From: Diphasiastrum complanatum
Lineage: Eukaryota; Streptophyta; Lycopodiopsida; Lycopodiales; Lycopodiaceae
Reading direction: 5' to 3'
DNA length: 64,000 bases
Assembly (NCBI GenBank): GCA_029204225.1
Contig: MU831993.1
Location: forward strand, 1-64,000
Under the pieces are notes generated by a model. That model searched no databases. It worked only from the letters and a program-made list of their open reading frames with translations, and had not been told where the DNA came from. This document shows, piece after piece, positions 11,800 through 25,167 of the stretch (position 1 is the first letter of the stretch; each line of letters starts with the position of its first letter). The position numbers and the translations under genes are program-made.

Positions 11800-12118
11800 A
11801 ACATTTGAGTCTTTGAAAAAATTTAAGTCTTTGGAAAAATTCGAGTCTTTAAAAAAATTCGAGTTTTCGAAAAAAAATCGAGTCATTGGGAATAAAATCA
11901 AGTCTTTTGATAAAATTGAGTCTTTCGAAGAATTCTAGTCTTTTGAAAAATTTGACTTGACAATACAAAGGGTCCTTCAATCCTTCGAAAAAATTTGAGT
12001 CTTTGGAAAAATTCGAGTCTTTGAAAAAATTCAAGTCATTGGAAAAATTCAAGTCTTCGAAAAAATTCGAGTCTTGGAAAAATTCGAGTCTTCGAAAAAA
12101 TTCGAGTCTTAAAAAAAT
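11800..12118 (-). repeat. 18-bp repeat block in Helitron H''
   Basis: About 15 degenerate copies of TTCGAGTCTTTGGAAAAA (plus-strand reading) run in tandem. It is the reverse complement of the unit in Helitron H. Confidence 0.8.
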
Positions 12119-12499
12119 CCGAAGTTTTGACCATTTTTTACTGAATCCGACCAATTTTGATGGGCCTAGAATTCCAGGAATGCGTATAGGGTTTCTGGTT
12201 CGGACGCACGTTTGTGTGTGATTACTGAATCGTTTGGAATCTGGTTTAGTCCTGCAGGTTCGTCTCGGTGTGGAGCATAAGACGGAACAGAGGATCCAAA
12301 AAATGGACTTTGTTCGGCGACACTGGACCAGTTCTCATGTATGTTGGATAGTGGTCCATTTAGTGCATTCCCCTCACACAACGTCGGAATTGAGCTGTGA
12401 ATGAACCTGTGGATTTGTGTCGAGCCCACAAACCTGTGGACACCACCCATTTGAAGTTCTGGCCATTTTTTATGGAATCCGACCAATTTCTGGCTCGAT

Positions 12500-12720
12500 G
12501 GGCTTGAGTAGCAGACCATATAGGCATGTCATAGGTCTGATATCTACCAAGCATGTCATAGACTGCCACATGGCAAGCCATGTAAGCCTACCCCATGGCA
12601 AGTCATGTAAGCTTGGGGTTTGCCACGTGGCAAACCACGTAGTTCTAACATAGGCTTGCTTGGCAAGCCAACCAGACTCTGTCACGTAGGCCTCAGTGGA
12701 CATATATATATATATATATA

Positions 12721-12817
<97 letters not shown>

Positions 12818-13530
12818 GGGTGTCGAAAGTTGTCACATGGCAAGTCACGTGAAAAACCATGTAGACTTGGGACTGTCCATGTGGCAAGAAGCCATGTAGG
12901 CCTACCATAGGCTTGTGTGGCTTGTCACATGGCCTACCATAGGCTATGTAGTAGGCCACATAGGCCTACTATCTAGCAAGCCTATCATAGTTTGCCACAT
13001 GGCAAGCCAAGTAGGTCTGCCACATGGCAAATCATGCAAGTTTGGGGTATGCCACATGGCAAGCCATGTCGGCCTACCATAGGCTTGTGCGGCAAGCCAA
13101 CAGAGCTCTACCATATTAGGCCTGAGTGGACCCAGAGAGAGATATAGAGAGGTGGACTCGAAAGCTGACACATGGCAAGCCATCCCGCACACTGCCATGG
13201 GGCAAGCCACGTAGGTCTGCCACATGGCAAATCATGCAAACTTAAGGTTTGTCATGTGACAACCATGTGTCAAGCATGTAGGCCTACCATAGGCTTGTAT
13301 GGCAAGCAAACCGGGCTCTGTCTCGTAGGTTTGAGTGGATTTAGAGAAAAAAATATAGGTGGGCTCGAAAGTTGCCATGCAGGCCTACCATAGGCTTGCG
13401 TGGCAGGCCACATAGGCATGGCATAGATCTAATGTCTGCCATGCAAGCATGTCGCAAGCTACCACATAGGCTTGTCATAGGCTTGTGTGGCAAGTCAACC
13501 AAGCTCTACCATGTAAGCTTGAGTGGACCT

Positions 13531-13606
<76 letters not shown>

Positions 13607-13870
13607 GGGGCTCACAAGTTGCCACATGGCAAGCCACGTAGGTATGTCATGAGACAAACCACACAGGCTTGGGACTTGCCATGAGGCAAGCCAGGCTTGT
13701 GTGACAGGTTACATAGGCATGACATAAGCTTGATGTCTGCCATGTAGGCATGTTGCAGTCTGCCACATAGGCTTGACGTAGGCTTGTGTGGCAAGCTAAC
13801 TAAGCTATGCACCACGTAGGTCTGTCATGCAAGCTTACGTGCAATTGCAGAGAGAGCGAGAGAGAGAAAG
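12500..13870. repeat. Irregular tandem repeat with GA tract in each unit
   Basis: Units share TGAGTGGACC.AG, a GA-rich tract, GTGGGCTCGAAAGTTG and many copies of CCACATGGCAAGCCATGTAGG and ACCATAGGCTTG. Unit starts lie near 12690, 13112, 13330, 13512 and 13830, so lengths vary from about 180 to 420 bp. The GA tract is about 90 bp at 12725-12814, about 70 bp at 13534-13604, but only a few dinucleotides at 13133-13150, 13340-13352 and 13850-13870. TGCCACATGGCA is itself palindromic. Confidence 0.75.
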
Positions 13871-14290
13871 GCCCACCAGGCCTGCGTTTTGAAGCTTTTC
13901 CAACCCTTCATAGCCGATTTTTCTTTCATAGAAATGCATTTTTATTTCAACCTTTCCCGTGAAAAGCCTGATAATTTAAAAAATCCTTAGAGCACCCTTC
14001 AAATTTTTGATAATGACAGTCTCATTTGTTTAACACCTTTCACCATGAAAGTATGTACATGCACTTCAAAACACTATGTGTGTTGATAAAGGATAATTTG
14101 AATTTGGAGTGGGCCCCCTTAGATGCATGCATGAGGAGGAGGGCCATGCATCCTTTTCCCCATACATGCATCCTCATTCCCAAGTTTTTTAGTTAGAAAA
14201 AGCTCATGCATGGGTGGGGGGAGGAGGATGCATGGGTGCACCCATACACATGCGCAAAAGTGTACATAAGTTTAAATATATATATATAGA

Positions 14291-15244
14291 CTAGTAAAGA
14301 GTGTCCGTCGTTGACGGGCAATGGAGGCCGATCTAGGTGGCGGCCGATGATTTGGATGATGATCAATCTTGCACATCTCGCATCTCGAATGTCAAAAATT
14401 CGAGTCTTTGAAAAAATTTGAGTTTTTGAAAAAATTCGAGCCTTCGGAAAAATTCGAGTCTTCGGGAAAATTCTAGTCGTTGGAACATAAAATCGAGTCT
14501 TACTTGTAAATTCGAGTCTTCGGAAAAATTCGAGTCTTTTGAAAAATTCGACTTGACAGTACAAAGGGTCCTTCAATCCTTTGGAAAAATTCGAGTCTTT
14601 GGAAAAAATTTGATCCTTTGAGATTAAAGAGAGTGAGTTTGGGCTTGTGGATTAACATTCATGAAAATGGTGGGTCACGATAAAGATTTAAAGGATTGAA
14701 AAAAAAGAAAAAGCAATTTTAACTAGTCAAGAAAAATTTTATGTTCATGATTTATGGGTAAAACTTTGGTAATTCAAAATAAATAAGAAAACCATCTAAT
14801 AAAAATTATTGGCTAAAGTTTAAAACACATTGAAGTGAGTGAAGAAAATAAAACCTTAACTTCAAACTTTAAATATTTGAATTTAGAGAAAGATATTTGG
14901 GGCCCACCCCCCAATGCACACAATGTGCAAATGTATGGGGATATGCACTTTTCCCATACATGCATCCCCATTCCCATCATTTTTAGTTAAGAAAGATATT
15001 TGAATTTATTAATTGGGAGAGAGGGGTGACGAATCTTTGTGGGGCACACCTCCCAATGCACACAATGTGCACATGTATGAGGATATGCACTTTCCTCATA
15101 CATGCATAATTTTTTCCATACATGCATCCTCCTCCCCAAGTTTTTTAGTTAAAAAAAACTCATGCATAGGTGAGGGGAAGAGGATGCATGGGTGCAATCA
15201 TATACATGCGCAAAAGTGTACATAAGTTTAAATATATATATAGA
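14291..15244 (-). mobile_element. Non-autonomous Helitron H' (short copy)
   Basis: On the minus strand it starts TCTATATATATTTAAAC at 15244 and ends with the hairpin CCCGTCAACGACGG and ACTAG at 14294-14291. Its 5' ~600 bp match Helitron H in inverted orientation (left arm about 9485-9960). It contains the 18-bp repeat block at 14395-14615. Its 3' end abuts the 5' TC of H'' and its 5' TC abuts the 3' CTAG of the next element to the right, giving two head-to-tail junctions with the same sequence CTAGTCTATATA. Length is about 950 bp; no coding capacity. Confidence 0.65.
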
Positions 15245-15844
15245 CTAGTAATGAGTGCCCGTCGTTGACGGGCAATGGCGGCCGATCTAGGTGGTGGCCG
15301 ATGATTTGAAAATTTAGTATGTCGTTGACGGACGATGATTTCCCGATCTAGGCGGCGATGGTCCTTGTGCGACCTAAATGCGATCCTTACGTGGCGGTCC
15401 TTATGTGACCGCAATCGTTGTCTTTGCGGTTCTTTGAAATGCGGTCATATGCGGTCAAAATGGAATCCTTTGCGGTGTGAGGGAGAGAGAGCATCCGAGT
15501 GAGTGCAGTTTGCGGTTCGTTCAAAGCATTCAGGCCGCATAGGGACTATGATAGGCATAGGGATAGTGATGGGACCGTGATGGGCCATGATGAGACCGTG
15601 ATGGGCTGCATAGGGACTGTGAGAACCGTGAGTGACAACATTTAGGCCGCATTTAAGCCATTATTGAGTTCTGCGACTCATCGTATATCACAATAGCTTA
15701 CAGATAGTTGATGTGTGATGATACAACCCCTTGGAAACAATGTTTGGGAATAGCTGCCTCAAAGAGAGAAGAACCGTGAGAATCGTAAATGCAGTGAGAG
15801 AGAGAGAGAGACACTTTCTTTAACATTAATGCCTATTACACTCT

Positions 15845-15972
15845 CTCTCAAGAGAAAGCCTTCTTCAAATTGCATTTCATGTGGCGGGGGAAGGACAGCA
15901 CCATTAGTTGAGAGAAAGCCTTATTCAGATTGCATTTCAATGTGGCGGGGGAAGGACAACACCGTTAGTTGA
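15845..15972 (-). repeat. 61-bp tandem duplication inside the clathrin fragment
   Basis: The segment coding LPPPHEMQ...EEGFL is present twice in tandem (about 15972-15909 and 15908-15848). The copies differ by a few substitutions and a 1-bp indel; the upstream copy contains a stop (SE-stop) and the downstream copy reads EEGFLLRE. Confidence 0.8.
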
Positions 15973-16434
15973 ACTAACATGAGAGACTATTCCGAAAATC
16001 CGAACAAACCAGAGTCGTCTTCAACTCCAAAGGGTTTACCATTAACCTCACACAGGTAAGAAACCTCCTCTAGAACCATATCCCACATTCTGATCCGGCT
16101 CAAAAGAGCCTTCATACGAAGCAGCACCTTCAAGAGTCTGCAAATGTTCGCTAAACAAATGCTCGTACGAAGGCGACGCATCGAAACCACTATCATTTTC
16201 TACTTCCTTCGACTCATCCAGAAAGAGAAAATGATCTTCCGAATATATTCGATCTGGAACACTGTAGGCATCAAACCGTCCAGACTCATCAAATCTTCCG
16301 GATTCAAAGCGTCCAGAGTCAAACCTCTGAGATGGTAGGCACGGATCAAACCCCATATATCCATCGCTGTCGAAGGGCCGGGTAGCATCACCAAGGTCAT
16401 CCGCTCCAGTCGGATAGCCATCAAAGCTCGCCAT
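15845..16434 (-). pseudogene. Clathrin light chain fragment
   Basis: Clathrin light chains bind the heavy chain hub of coated vesicles. On the minus strand an ATG at 16434-16432 opens a frame with the plant light-chain N-terminus: TRPFDSDGYMGFDPCLPSQ then repeated RFDSGRF/RFESGRF motifs, to a stop near 16048. The next frame continues with VNGKPFGVEDDSGLFGF, and further downstream NGAVLPPPHEMQFEEGFLLRE matches the family signature (D)GPxLPPPxEMxxEEGFxLREW. A frameshift near 16060, a TAG after FGFSE, a duplicated segment and loss of everything after LLRE (the WRR start of the heavy-chain-binding helix) show it is non-functional. The remaining exons are absent. Confidence 0.8.
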
Positions 16435-16544
16435 TGCTTCCTCACAAGCTCACACAGGATCAATCTGACAGTTGAAACGACACCAGGATCAGTGTGGCAG
16501 CTGAAACAACACCAAATCTATGAAATATCAACTCTTGAACCAAA

Positions 16545-17475
16545 ATGCAAATGATCTTGTGCAGCTCCTTCTGAACCAAAACGCAAAACTCTTGAACCCA
16601 AAAATGCAATGCTGCTACTACTAATGCTCATACGTTCATTTCTCATATCATGCACTCAGACTAAACATGCATGCGCTCAGAAATGTTGCATGTGCTAGAC
16701 TTAGAAAAGCAAAATCAAGTCATAGCAGAAAGGTTGAGAGAAACTGTGATCTGAAGTTGAAATTAAGAAATTGTACCTATTGATCTTGTGCAGCTCCTTC
16801 TGATGAATGGCTCAGCAATGATTGAAATCAACTCTTGAACCAAAACACAAATGATCTTGTGCAGCTCCTTCAGCGATTGAAATCAGCTCTTGAATCAAAA
16901 CGCAAATGATCTTGTGCAGCTCCTCCTGAACGCAAAACTCTTGAACCAAAACACAGCGATGTACCTATTGATCTTGTGCAGCTCCTTCTGATGAATGGCT
17001 CGGCAGCGATTGAAATCAGCTCTTGAACCAAAACGCAAATGATCTTGTGCAGCTCCTTCAGCGATTGAATTAATCAGCTCTTGAACCAAAATGCAAATGA
17101 TCTTGTGCAGCTCCTTCTGAACCAAAACGCAAAACTCTTGAACCAAAAAATGCAACGGTACTACTACTAATGCTCATACATTCATTTCTCATAGCATGCG
17201 CTCAGACTAAACATGCATGTGCTAGACTTAGAAAAGCAAAATCAAGCCGTAGCAGAAAGGCTGAGATAAACTGTGATCTGAAGTTGAGGTATTGTACCTA
17301 TTGATCTTGTGCAGCTCCTTCTGATGAATGGTTCAACAGCGATTGAAATCAACTCTTGAACCAAAACACAAATGATCTTGTGAAGCTCCTTCAACGATTG
17401 AAATCAGCTCTGGAATCAAAACGCAAATGATCTTGTGCAGCTCCTTCTAAACGCAAAACTCTTGAACCAAAACGC
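16545..17475. repeat. 546-bp direct duplication with short internal repeats
   Basis: The motif GATCTTGTGCAGCTCCTTC occurs about nine times together with AACTCTTGAACCAAAACGCAAA. A larger block containing CTACTACTAATGCTCAT is present at 16615 and again at 17161, an offset of 546 bp, with the flanking sequence conserved. It lies between the clathrin and XCT fragments and codes for nothing I recognise. Confidence 0.8.
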
Positions 17476-17561
17476 AGCGATGTTCAGTCTCCAAAACGCG
17501 TGCAGATTTCAGTCAGGAAATGCCATGTGGCCTAACAAAATCAAAAGCAATGAAAGGCAAT

Positions 17562-17773
17562 CTAATTGCTGCAGAACAGCTCGTAAGAATTCTCAGCTAT
17601 AGTATCTCCCTTCTTGGCCTATACAGCAACACAAAAAAAAATCAAAATTTTTTAAAAAACATTAAAATGTAGTATGCAAAGATACCAGCTAGCTGAAAAT
17701 TGACCATTAACCTGAATCACTCGTCTATGACCAGCTCCATCCCAGTAACTGTAGGTGATTTCCAGCGGTTCAT
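17562..17773 (-). pseudogene. XCT (XAP5/FAM50) gene fragment, two exons
   Basis: XAP5 CIRCADIAN TIMEKEEPER is a nuclear protein linked to clock, small-RNA and splicing control in plants. On the minus strand 17773-17712 reads EPLEITYSYWDGAGHRRVIQ between an AG acceptor and a GT donor, matching the most conserved XCT segment. A second exon (17618-17562) reads KKGDTIAE then EFLRAVLQQL, matching VRKGDxIxxFLRAVQQQL, but a 2-bp insertion shifts the frame. No other XCT exons are visible. Exon-intron structure is retained, so it was copied as DNA, not by reverse transcription. It lies on the same strand as the clathrin fragment and the Helitron end at 15245. Confidence 0.8.
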
Positions 17774-17964
17774 CTACAACATTCAAACACTTCAGTCAGC
17801 ACAATTGTCAAACATAACCAATCCTGAAGCAAGAATTACACAGCAAGAATTACATGAAGCAACCCCAAAACAAAAACCAAAGAAAAGGAGTAAAAGCAGG
17901 ATGAGCATCAAAAAGAGGGAGATACCTGCAGCGACCAAAGCTCTAAAGTGAATAGGATTCTATC

Positions 17965-18066
17965 ATAAATTCTAGCAGCACATAAATGCAAACATCATTC
18001 ATAGTGGACTGGACGATAAATTCTAGCAGCACATAAATGCAAACATCATTCATAGTGGACTGGACG
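17965..18066. repeat. 51-bp tandem duplication
   Basis: ATAAATTCTAGCAGCACAT through GTGGACTGGACG is present twice in perfect or near-perfect tandem with a 51-bp period. Confidence 0.85.
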
Positions 18067-18099
18067 GTGGCGCACCTCTTTGAATCTCTTCATAAGAAC

Positions 18100-21034
<2,935 letters not shown>

Positions 21035-22206
21035 TTAGTTAATGGTAGAAAATAGAATCTTGAAGTATAATCCCCACGCGTTGTGGCTACCCAACTTCCA
21101 GTTAACTACATACGTTACTAGTGAGGTCAAGTCATCGGAGTTGTGCGGGCAGACCAAGAACTCGGTCGGAGTTTTAAAATCTAATGATTTTCTCTCTTTT
21201 ACGTGGCATTTCTTAGACAACCCTTTGGGCCTTGGAACTCTTCTAATGGCTAGCATAAATAGCCTGGTCTTGACTTGTTGCTCAATTGTAGCTTTTTCAC
21301 AGAGATATGTAGAAAAAGCTTCCATGACTCTTAGCGAAGGTACTAAGAATTCTACAGGCATTACCGCCTCTTGACCATACACTAAGTGGAAAGGGGTAAC
21401 CCACCTAGTGGCTTTCTTCGGGGTGGTGCGGTAAGTCCAGATAGCTGAAAAAAGTTTTGTTTCCCAATCAGAGCGACTGGTTTCAACTATCTTTGTCAAA
21501 ATTTTACATATCGTCTTGTTAGTTGATTCAGCCTGGCCATTACACCTAGGATAGTACGGTGGTGTACTCTTTCGGTAAACAACAAGATAATGGCGTAGTA
21601 AATTATCAATGACAACATTTAAAAAATGTGTGTCCTGATTTCTAACTAGCTCTATAGGACAACCAAAATGTGTAATAATGTTTTCGTAAAGAAAATGCGC
21701 GACAATTTTTGCGTTGGCGTCCTTTGTTGCTCGAGCCTCAACCCACTTAGTGGCGTAATCTGTGGCTATGAGGATGTAACGAGCTTGGGTATGTTTCGCT
21801 GCTGGACTGATTGGTCCCAAAAAGTCAGTTCTCCACTTATGGAAGGCTTCGCCTTCTATAATGGGAGTTAGTGGCGTGAAGTCTGCTTTTGTATTTTTCT
21901 TGGCTCGTTGACAAACATCACACGTTTTATGACAACAAATGTGTCTTTAAACAAAGATGGCCACCACAATCCTGCTCGAAGGATAATCTTAGCTGTGGCT
22001 TCAGCAGAGAAGTGGCCACTGCCAATACTCTCATGAGTCTGAGATATGATAGGCCGTATCTCAGATTCATAAGCGCATCGTCGGATAATACCGTCAACGC
22101 CTTGTTTATAAAGTTGTCCGGCTATGAGCTGAAAGGGCGCTGCTTTAAGCAAAAAATTCCTTTTTGCCACCGTACTCAGGCCTTCTTTGAGTCTGCCTGT
22201 TGTTAG
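21035..22206 (-). pseudogene. Gypsy A integrase remnant
   Basis: The N-terminal zinc-binding part and the start of the core lie at 22170-21868 (AKIILRAGLWWPSLF), the core at 21820-21035. The core shows GPISPAAKHTQARYI, DYATKWVEA (first catalytic Asp) and CNGQAEST (catalytic Glu). The second catalytic Asp is replaced: the usual SDxGTHF reads RNQDTHF. A frame break separates the two parts. This is the 3' end of a minus-strand Ty3/gypsy gag-pol. Confidence 0.85.
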
Positions 22207-22314
22207 GAACTAAGTGATCTCCTCAGCCCATAAGGGTGTAGCATCAATCTGAAAAAGACATGCATCAAGAAGATCATCGTTGATTGGTGCAGTTGCTTTT
22301 TCAACATTAGGTAG

Positions 22315-23740
22315 TCAGGAAAGGTGATCCGCCATGAAATGTTGGGTCTCTTTCCGAACGACTACGCGAAAATTAAATTCCTCTAGTATCAACAACCATC
22401 GAGCTATACGTCCTATTTTACAGAATTTATTAACAATATATAATAGGGCTTGATGGTCAGTGTAGAATGCAAAGGTCTGGCCTAGTAAATAATGTCTTAG
22501 TTGTTGTACGGCATAGACCATCGCCAATGCTTCTCGCTCGATGGTTGTATAGTTTACTTCAACAAACACCAGTTGCCTGCTCAAGAAACGTATTGGGAAA
22601 TCCTTTCCATACTCATCCAGTTGCGCAAGAAGACCTCCAATGGCATACTTACTTGCGTCAGTATGCACATGGAATTCTTTCGTATAACTGGCGAGCGGAG
22701 TATGGGTGCCGTGGTAAGGGCTATTTTCAACTCCTCAAAGGCTTTAATCCGTTCTTTGGTCCATCGAGGATCTACCATAACTAAATAAATGAGACGTGCC
22801 TTGCCGACATAGTCGATTATAAAGATGCGACAATAATTTGTATGACCAAGGAAGATGTAAACTTTTTTCACTATTGTAGGTAAGGGCATTTCAATAATCT
22901 TGATTTTTGACGGGTCGGTAAAAATACCATCCTTTGAAATTATATGCCCGAGTACGACCCCATGGGTTACCCATATTTGACATTTATCAGGGTTTAGTGA
23001 GATTCCAAATCTACGGCAGCGAATGTAGATTTTTTCCAGTGCGTCAAGGTGCATAGCGGCTGAAGAATGTACACCCAGATTGTCGAGATAAATCTCGACA
23101 ATCCGATGTAACTGGTAGTTGCATGACCCTTTGAAACATTTAAGGGGCGTTGCATAAGCCAAAAGGCATGACATTATAAGCATAAACATTGTTCTCTGTG
23201 GCAAGGGCCGTTTTATGTTTATCTTCAGGGGCTATTTGAACAAGGAAATAACCGCTGAATCCATCCAAGAAGCTGAAAGCTTCAGCTCCTGCCATTTCCT
23301 CTAAGATTTGGGTTGTTAAAGACAAGGGAAAATGGTCTTTCTTCGTAACCGCATTAAGGTCCTTGAGATCGACCCAGATACGAAGTTTGCCATTTTTTCT
23401 TGGGTACAACCACAATGGGTGATACCAAGTCAGTATGTTGGACTTCATAAATGAACTCAGCATCCAGCAATTTCTTAATGTCTTCATCGATTCTCTTGCG
23501 ATAGACGAGGTTACTTCTATAAGGTTTAGTCCGAATAGGCTTAGCGTTGTCTTCCAAAGGAATCATACGAACCACTACTTCAGGCGAAATTCCTTTCACT
23601 TCTGTATAGTTCCATGCAAATACGTCCATGTATTTTCGAAGTAAAGTTTCTAGATCAGAAAGTTGTTCGGACGAAAGGTGTGCACCAACATGAACTAGTC
23701 GATCCATCTCCTCATCAGGATCTTTAAGTTTTAACGGCAT
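22315..23740 (-). pseudogene. Gypsy A reverse transcriptase and RNase H remnant
   Basis: From right to left: RT N-terminus (23740-23354, ending VVVPKKK), fingers and palm (LRIWVDLKDLNA, SFLDGFSGY, NVMPFGLCNAP), then the catalytic block as YLDNLGVHS where YxDD is expected, followed by GHIISKDGI. RNase H follows (22668-22315) with HTDASKYAIGGLL, ALAMVYAVQQLRHYLLG and YTDHQAL. Three frame changes split the region, and the second Asp of YxDD is Asn, so the polymerase is dead. Confidence 0.88.
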
Positions 23741-24214
23741 GATTTTAGCTGGTTCTTCAAAGGAGTTGGAACTTGGTGTAGGTTCCCGGTGTGGCTATGG
23801 TAACTGGATAACAACGTCATCCAATGTGAAATCTTTAAATTTCCGTGGAAGATCAAAAGGTGGTTCCACAAAGTTTTCTGGAAATTTGGGAATCATCTTT
23901 GTTGAGTCACTACCAGACGTGGAAGCTTGGTCTGATGGTTTGGATTCTGTCTCTTTAGAGAAGGGCTTAATCAACTGCTTAAGCTTCTCACGCATCTGTT
24001 TTTGATGCTCAGTTAATTTTGTATCGATAGTTTTATTTTTTTGTAACCGAGGTTTTTGTGATTTTTGAGTGGGTGGTGTTGTTGCCTCACTTATCATGTC
24101 GTCATCGATTGTATCCCAGACTTCGTCTGGATACACATCCCATGTGTCTACTTTGGGTTTGGGCCTATAGTACGCTTGTGTGGTGGGTACTTTGGATGTT
24201 AGTTGGACATGAGC

Positions 24215-25060
24215 CTACGGACCTGGTGACTTGATCTCCTGAGGAATTACTTTTGGGGGATAACGTTGGGCATCTAAATAAAGGAGTACATGTTCATCCA
24301 TCATTTGAACATCACCCATGGAAAGAATACCTTCTTTGGAAATATGGGTGGTAGAGATGCTAGGTTCTCCTGGGCACCACGCTATAGAAATCGGGTCAAT
24401 CATCATAAGTGGGATGATGGGTGTATCAATGTCTGTAGAAGATGGGAGAATATCCACCGCTTTTGCAGCGGTCTCAATACGACATCGATTAGAATCAGCA
24501 CAGTCCACAATTGCTAGTGCATGTCCCCAATTGATTATGTCCGTTGATCTCGTATAGTGGCCTTTGGGTTGGATCGGGACACTATCTGATTCGTCATATG
24601 TTGTTGATGACCAATCATCATAAACTTTAGCAGGCTTGACATGGCCAGTTGAGTCAACAGTGACTCTTTTGTCATGATTGCCAAAGGTGATTTTGCTATG
24701 CTTCCAATCTTGGACAACACCTACCATCTGGAGCCAGGATGTACCGAGAAGGAGTTTATAAGTATTGGCATCTTCTGGTAAGTCTAAGATGACACAATCG
24801 ATTACAAATTTGACACCTGCTATTTGAACTTTAATATTTGATAAATGACCAGCAGGGTCTGTAATACGTTGATTAGCCATGTGAAGTTTGTATTGTGGTT
24901 GATCGAGGGTATGGAAACCCCATGACTTTGCCAAGGACAAAGCCATTATATTTACGCTTGATCCACTATCAAGGATAGCAGATACTACGGGATAGTCTTT
25001 ATAGGACAAAAGCAAGGTGATGCTAGTCCCCTTAGCAACACCTATATTCAGCAGATTCAT
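24215..25060 (-). CDS. Gypsy A aspartic protease region
   Basis: A 281-codon open frame has the retropepsin active-site motif ILDSGSSVNIM near residues 30-40 and the C-terminal YKLLLGTSWLQ block near residue 103, consistent with a retroviral-type aspartic protease followed by a spacer of low similarity. It lies between gag (right) and RT (left) in the same orientation, as in Ty3/gypsy elements. The frame is intact, but the neighbouring domains are broken, so it is part of a dead element. Confidence 0.75.
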   Translation of the reverse strand: MNLLNIGVAKGTSITLLLSYKDYPVVSAILDSGSSVNIMALSLAKSWGFHTLDQPQYKLHMANQRITDPAGHLSNIKVQIAGVKFVIDCVILDLPEDANTYKLLLGTSWLQMVGVVQDWKHSKITFGNHDKRVTVDSTGHVKPAKVYDDWSSTTYDESDSVPIQPKGHYTRSTDIINWGHALAIVDCADSNRCRIETAAKAVDILPSSTDIDTPIIPLMMIDPISIAWCPGEPSISTTHISKEGILSMGDVQMMDEHVLLYLDAQRYPPKVIPQEIKSPGP

Positions 25061-25167
25061 AGGAATCTAGGGAATTTCAGGAATCTCTTCTGTTTTCTAC
25101 TATTCATCAGGAATAGTAGGCAGCTGAAAACTACAATGGATATATCGTTGAAGCGCGGTGAAAGGTT

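Larger units (their letters stand above)
11695..14290 (-). mobile_element. Non-autonomous Helitron H''
   Basis: Read on the minus strand it starts TCTATATATATA at 14290, carries GCGCATGTGTATGGGTGCAC and a coastal block shared with H and H', and ends with the hairpin CCCGTCAACGACGG and CCTAGT at 11700-11695. Internally it holds the 18-bp repeat block (11800-12118) and a large degenerate repeat region (12500-13870) that the other copies lack. A short direct repeat (CCATTTTTTA.GGAATCCGACCAATT type) occurs at 12131-12160 and again at 12462-12495. It encodes no Rep/helicase. Length is about 2.6 kb. Confidence 0.6.

Noticed and set aside
21110-21125. ACTAGT sites elsewhere (for example 2170, 21115, 52867) as Helitron ends
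   Set aside because: No GC hairpin within 15 bp upstream on the required strand.
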